From NCBI GenBank assembly GCA_963277665.1, contig OY728152.1:1189484357-1189548356 (forward strand): 64,000 nucleotides of DNA, in the 5' to 3' direction. This stretch comes from Viscum album (Eukaryota; Streptophyta; Magnoliopsida; Santalales; Viscaceae). Positions 59,524-64,000 of the stretch are shown here, in pieces. The stretch's first letter is position 1. Each line of letters begins with the position of its first letter. The notes beneath the pieces are model-generated. The model worked only from the letters and a program-made list of their open reading frames with translations, did not search any database and had not been told where the DNA came from. The translations under genes were made by a program, and so were the position numbers.

Positions 59524-61049
59524 TGTAAGTACCCGTGTTTTTTTAGACTAATTTTTTAGCAAAAATTTGAATTTTTCTATCACATTATTGTAAGTGGTAA
59601 AATGGTCTTTTACCCTAGCATGTGATCTTAGATAAATTTTCTAACCACTACGTTGGTCTTGTAATAGGGTGTTTACCCTAGGATGGGAGTTTTATAGAAA
59701 TTTGAGTTGTTCAAATTTTAGCAGAATAAATAATATTTAATATTTGATAACTTAAATATTGAATTTTTCACATAGGTTTGTTTAATAATATATTTTAAAT
59801 GGAGTTTTGGATTGATATTTCATATTTTTTGTTGAGTCTGTAATGGGTATTTTGTTCCTAGGTGGGGCATAAACTTAGGTCGGGTGCTGGGGCCGGTCTG
59901 GGCCCCCTTTTCCTTTCTTTTCTTTTTCTTCTTTTTCTTTTCTTTCTTTTCCTTTCTTCCCTTTGGATTCTTGTGCATGACCTATGGCTTCCCCCTTCGT
60001 GCAACCTAAGAGAGAAAATAGTGGGGTTAAAGAGAGATAGGGAGGAAGGTAGTTGTCATTGTAGATCTCTTGATGCGCGGGATCGATGTGTGGCAACCAT
60101 GGATTACGGATTTGAGCGAAGCTTCTACGATTTCCGCATAAAGGTTGGTTGTTTTTAATATTTACTAAAAATCCCCTTATATTCATAATTTTAAAGTTTT
60201 TAAATCCCTATTATGATTACTTATGTACCCTTATTTCCCAACCTATTGATTTGGGGGGTGAAAACAGGGATTTTGGGTGATCTGAAGGTTTTCTGTTTGG
60301 AAAACCCAGCTACATGATGTTTGGTTTAGGGTGACATGTCGTGTGTGATTAGCGTTTAGGAAAGATGAAGTTTTGAAGTACACGTCATGTACTATGGTGT
60401 AAATTATATGTATTAGGTCTTGGTCGTGTAGCCAAGTACCCTGACAGGCTACCCCTGTAGGGGTACATGGCCATGTAGAGTACATGGGAAAACCCCATGT
60501 GGGAAGCACACCATGTAAAAGTATATGGCCTGGACAAGTACATGGCCAGACTGGTTGAGGGGAATGGGAAGGTACCCCATGTGGGGTATACGTCATGTAA
60601 ATACCTTTCACACCGTGTACCTGGGGCATTTACATGCCTAGGCCGGCAGGAGTACACTCCCATGTGGGGCTCCCGAGTACACACTGTGTACTCAGGGATA
60701 CATGCCTTGTACTACCCCATTGTAACCCTTTGAGGGTTTTTCATATCTTTTTTCCCAAGAGATATAATTGGACCCATGAATAGTCCATTATGAGTATTCT
60801 TTCACATAGATTTTGATTATGAAACCCTTGTGATGTTTTAAGGACTCCTAGGTGGTGTTTTGTGCTTTTCCTAATAGATAGTTTCTTCCTCCAGTAGTTG
60901 AATTCAGTGTCTCCTGAGAGTGTGACCTTTGATATGATATGATCCATGATTTATATCTCTTGATTTATGTCTTTGTATCTTTTATTTGAGGATGTCACCC
61001 TGGAGATATGTACTCTTCTGACCTATGAGGTTGTGAGACCAGTTGCTTT

Positions 61050-61460
61050 CGAGGATCCCTTGTAGTATTCCTCTACTTATGTTCTGACTTAAAGGATCCC
61101 AAGTAAGATGCCTCTATCTTCTTTCTATAACAAGGAGACCCTTAAAGATTCCTTTACTTATATGATGACTTAGGGAGTCCCTTGTAGGATCCCTTTACCT
61201 ATGTACCATTCCATGGATCCCATGTATGATTCCTCTACTTCTTATGCTATCTTGAGGGTCCCGTGTAGGATGCTTTTTCCAAAGTACCATTTTGAGTATC
61301 CCAGGTAGTATTCCTCTTTTTACCTACCATTAGAGGATCTCATGTAGGATCCCTCACTTACCTTATATCTAAGTATCCCTATTATGATACCTTCTCTTGT
61401 GTGTTTACCTTGAGTATCCCCTATAGGATTCCTCTTTGGTGTTTAGACTTGAGGGACCCA
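61050..61460. repeat. 40-bp tandem repeat in the D 3' LTR
   Basis: Counterpart of 45269-45680, with the same GGATCCC / GTAGGATTCCTCT wording, for example at 61052, 61097, 61213 and 61335. Copies correspond in order to those in the 5' LTR, so the array predates insertion of D. Confidence 0.75.
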
Positions 61461-61525
61461 ACAGGTGCCCATTTTTTGACCGAACCTTAGCTAGTACATT
61501 GAGTTTGGGTAAAGATGGTAGTGGG

Positions 61526-63327
61526 TGAAGTTCCCAATCAGGATCTAAGTATCACTGAGAGGGGGAGGGGGTGAATCAGTGATATCTTTTTCTTTTTAAG
61601 TTTCCCCTTTTTTTTGAAACAACCTTCTCCTCCTGTTAAAGAGTTTCTTCCCTGCTGAACACACACAACCACAGGAACACAAGATTTACAAGGTTCACTA
61701 CTCAACAAGAGTAGCTACGTCCTTGGTATGGTACGGAAACAATCCAGTACCACACAATCCACTAGAAAACAATCCTTTGATGTGGAATACAGCGAGTAGG
61801 ATATACCCTTACACTCGTGCAGCACTTTAAAAACAATCTAATAGTGTATGTGCTCCCTCTTAGAAAAAATAGGGTAACACAATGTTTCAGTGATTCTTTA
61901 CAATTGAACAGATGTATTCTCTGAAGTACAAATCTTCACTTTCTTACCCAGAAGCCGGTAAGAACCCTCTTACGCAAAACTGAATACGCGCGAAGACCCC
62001 AAATGTTTCGCGCAGCCTTTAGGGTGACTTGCGCGCAATTCAAATGACTTGCGCGTAAAACCCTTTTGGTGCGAAAAACGTTTTCGCGCACCTTTCCTTT
62101 TGCGCGCAACTTTTTCTCTTTTCGCGCAACTTCTCAAGTTTTCGCGCAGCTATCCTCTTTTCATGCAAACTTCTTCCTTTTCGCGCAACTCACTTAGCGT
62201 ATAATTTACGCGCACCAGAGCTCGATATTTCTTCTAAGTGTCGAGCATTAACAACTAACAAGGGTTAGCCTCATATTTATAGGCATATTTGAACCCACGC
62301 GAAAAACACTAATCCGCACGTAAAACCTCCTCCATGCGCGTAAAAACTCTTTTATGAAACTTCATATTTCGCGCCATGCTTCAAGTTTTTGCAAACCTCA
62401 TGCCTTTGCCATTTTTCATCCTTCTAAGCATGAAGCACCAATTGCGCGCAAAATTCCGCACCGCGTTCCATATTGCGCGCAAACCCAATCTTTCCTGCAA
62501 CATCAGATTTCGCGCACTGCTCCAATATTTCGCGCATTTTATGCCTTTGCCAATTTTTGATCTTCTGATCTCTAACCATCATTTGCGCGAAAAATTCATT
62601 CCTTAATTTCACGCACCATGCCAATATTTCGCGCATCCCGCAGATTTTTCGCGCAACCCGCTACTATTTCGCGCATCCCGCAGATATTGCGCGCACCAAT
62701 TTCTTTTTGCGCGAAGCATGCCTAAATTTCCGCGCACTCCATTCCTTTGTCATTTTTCAACGTTCTGACCTTGAATAACTCTTTTGCACGTATAAACCAT
62801 CTTCAATATTATGCGCAACATCCATTGCCAAGAACATTTCTTCATCTCCCGATTTTCAGGCCCTAAAATTTGGCAAACACTGGAAAATGGCGCCACCTTA
62901 AATTGTGCTTTTCTGCCATCCCCAGATTGTCTATTGCTTTGCCATTTTATCTCTTTACTGTTTCCCATAACCATTCTTCTGTTCTTATCACGAATCCCAC
63001 TATCGTGATGTTTATCCTTTGATAGATCATCTTAAGCATCGTCAGAGTTGCAATGGGAACTGAATCTTTCCTATCTTCCAGCAGCATCATTCCTTCCAAT
63101 CAAAACATTATATGACTGGCATCATCATTTCTCCCCCTTTCCTTCATAAGGCTTGCATCACAAGTTCTCCTAACTCATGATTTGTGTGAAATACATACCA
63201 GCAAAGCATCGTCTGATTTATGATCCTTCTACAAAGTGAATTGATTTATCGCCTTTGACAACAAAATACAACACTCTGCAAAAGCTAACTCTTCAAACTT
63301 TCATCTTCATTCAACCTGGTCCCAATA
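61526..63327. mobile_element. H: 1.8-kb insertion in the D 3' LTR, probable solo LTR
   Basis: The sister LTR is uninterrupted here (GGTAGTAAGTATCACC near 45733). TAGTGGGTG occurs at both borders (61519-61527 and 63326-63334). It can be read as a 9-bp duplication, or as a 5-bp duplication GTGGG around an element TGAAGTTCCC…CCCAATA with decayed TG…CA ends. The start contains CACTGAGAGGGGGAGGGGG and GTGAATCAGTGATA; about 150 bases on are ACACAAGATTTACAAGGTTC and CTACGTCC. These words are typical of plant Copia-like LTRs. No coding recognised. Confidence 0.6.
61983..62740. repeat. Dense TTTCGCGCA / TTGCGCGCA motif array
   Basis: About two dozen CGCGC or GCGCG cores by hand count, most preceded by TT and followed by A, at irregular spacing of 15-60 bases. 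Examples are near 62001, 62085, 62119, 62142, 62510, 62627, 62648 and 62670. It lies inside insertion H, in a window otherwise very poor in CpG. Confidence 0.8.
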
Positions 63328-64000
63328 GTGGGTGTCACTTTAGAACTTTTACCAAACTTGTAATCCCATGGGGTTGTGGCAGTAGTGTTGGGTTTGGGAA
63401 TTCAGCCACCCTCACTCTTTGTTTATACTTTTCACATATTTATTTTTGATGCATTGATGTTTACTAGAGGTTCTTCCTGGTTGGTGGTTATTGATCCTGA
63501 TGTGAGGTGTCTTTCCTTCTATTTGGGATGCCTATAAATTCTTCTTGGGATCCATATTTATTTTTGGGATTCCTAAACATACTTTATTGGGATTCATCTT
63601 CTAATCAATGTTGTTTTGGATATTTACTAGTATACCCATAGGTTTTACCTATGGTTTAGTTATTGAGCCTATATATTTGATTATTATATTATTGGTATGT
63701 CCATATATATTTCCTAGAATCCTTTTGTTGAGCATATAACTATGATATATGGTCATGGAGTCCCTAATGATTATACTTGTGGATGATTCCACTCTCCCAA
63801 GTGATAAGGATGATTCTTCTCTCCTCTGGTTGATATATGATGAGGTTGATTCTGCTATCTTCAATATGATATGTGATGAGGATTATTAATCTCTCCTCGG
63901 TCTGTTTATACTCGTGGATGATCAGACAGTCCTGGGGTATAGGGATGATTATGCTCTCCCTAACTGGTTACTTGACCATGGTGTGGTGAATTTCATCTCA

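Larger units (their letters stand above)
43679..64000 (+). mobile_element. Element D: large non-coding LTR retrotransposon (LARD-like), right end outside window
   Basis: Two LTR copies start TGTAAGGACTC (43679) and TGTAAGTACCC (59524) and stay alignable through a CT-rich tract, a GTAC-rich zone and a 40-bp repeat array. The first LTR, without element B, is about 4.1 kb. The interior 57423-59523 has no recognisable coding. A primer site follows the 5' LTR. Long LTRs with a non-coding interior fit a large retrotransposon derivative moved by another Gypsy element. The 3' LTR runs off the window at a point equivalent to about 46390 in the first. Confidence 0.7.
59524..64000 (+). repeat. 3' LTR of element D, incomplete
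   Basis: Matches 43679 to about 46390 in order, interrupted by insertion H at 61526-63327. The 40-bp array recurs at about 61050-61460 and the polypyrimidine tract at 59905-59963. The LTR leaves the window before its end. Confidence 0.75.

Noticed and set aside
59862..60684. Overlapping frames of about 100-128 codons on both strands
   Set aside because: Lie in the D 3' LTR, including its CT tract and GTAC-rich zone; no domain, and the equivalent 5' LTR region is not open in the same way.
62354..62636. Overlapping frames on both strands in insertion H
   Set aside because: Produced by the CGCGC motif array; no domain and no initiation context.
1..64000. Host protein genes, tRNA or rRNA genes
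   Set aside because: No frame outside transposon remnants shows a recognisable domain or splice-supported exon series, and no cloverleaf or rRNA core was seen by eye; a tRNAscan or gene-prediction run with RNA-seq would settle it.

Overview
The window looks like intergenic DNA from a large, transposon-rich seed-plant nuclear genome. It is AT-rich, poor in CpG and full of stop codons. Every coding trace I recognise belongs to a plant transposable element: Ty3/Gypsy of the Athila/Tat and chromovirus types, a LINE-like ORF1 and a CACTA DNA transposon. I found no intact protein gene, rRNA, tRNA, CRISPR array or bacterial feature. The sequence does not fix the species; a gymnosperm or a large-genome angiosperm would fit.

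The layout is a set of nested insertions. (1) Positions 1-2498 are the right part of a Gypsy-type LTR (element I) holding a 152-bp and a 50-bp tandem array. It sits in the 5' LTR remnant of element A. (2) Element A (about 2499-22468) is a decayed Athila/Tat retrotransposon with gag, protease, RT, RNase H and integrase in order. Its integrase is split by a 4.6-kb solo LTR (F1, 7596-12240, TSD GTAGA). Its 3' non-coding part is split by a 6.4-kb CACTA element (13648-20034, TSD AAT) filled with C-rich and G-rich minisatellite blocks of alternating orientation. (3) A itself appears to sit in the 5' LTR of element E (22474-35336), a chromovirus with a tRNA-iMet primer site, gag, RT, RNase H, integrase and a chromodomain-like tail. 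E's integrase is split by a minus-strand LINE-like ORF1 (DUF4283 plus zinc knuckle, about 26925-28893), and its 3' LTR is split by an unclassified insertion. (4) Element C (35877 to about 41860) is a non-autonomous Athila/Tat-like element with about 1.6-kb LTRs and one unrecognised broken ORF. (5) Positions 41861-43678 hold an LTR end related to element I and a possible small Copia-like LTR. (6) Element D (43679 to beyond 64000) has LTRs of about 4.1 kb and a 2.1-kb non-coding interior. Its 5' LTR contains element B (47407-57039), which has two LTRs of about 3.2 kb around only 172 bp of interior. B's 5' LTR contains a further solo LTR (F2, 50475-53445, TSD CACAT). D's 3' LTR contains a 1.8-kb insertion H with a dense CGCGC motif array.

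No genes here cooperate in a host pathway. The elements best worth a second look are the strand-switching minisatellite CACTA, the minimal-interior element B, the CpG-rich array in H, and the tandem arrays inside giant LTRs. I see no sign of an undescribed protein system.
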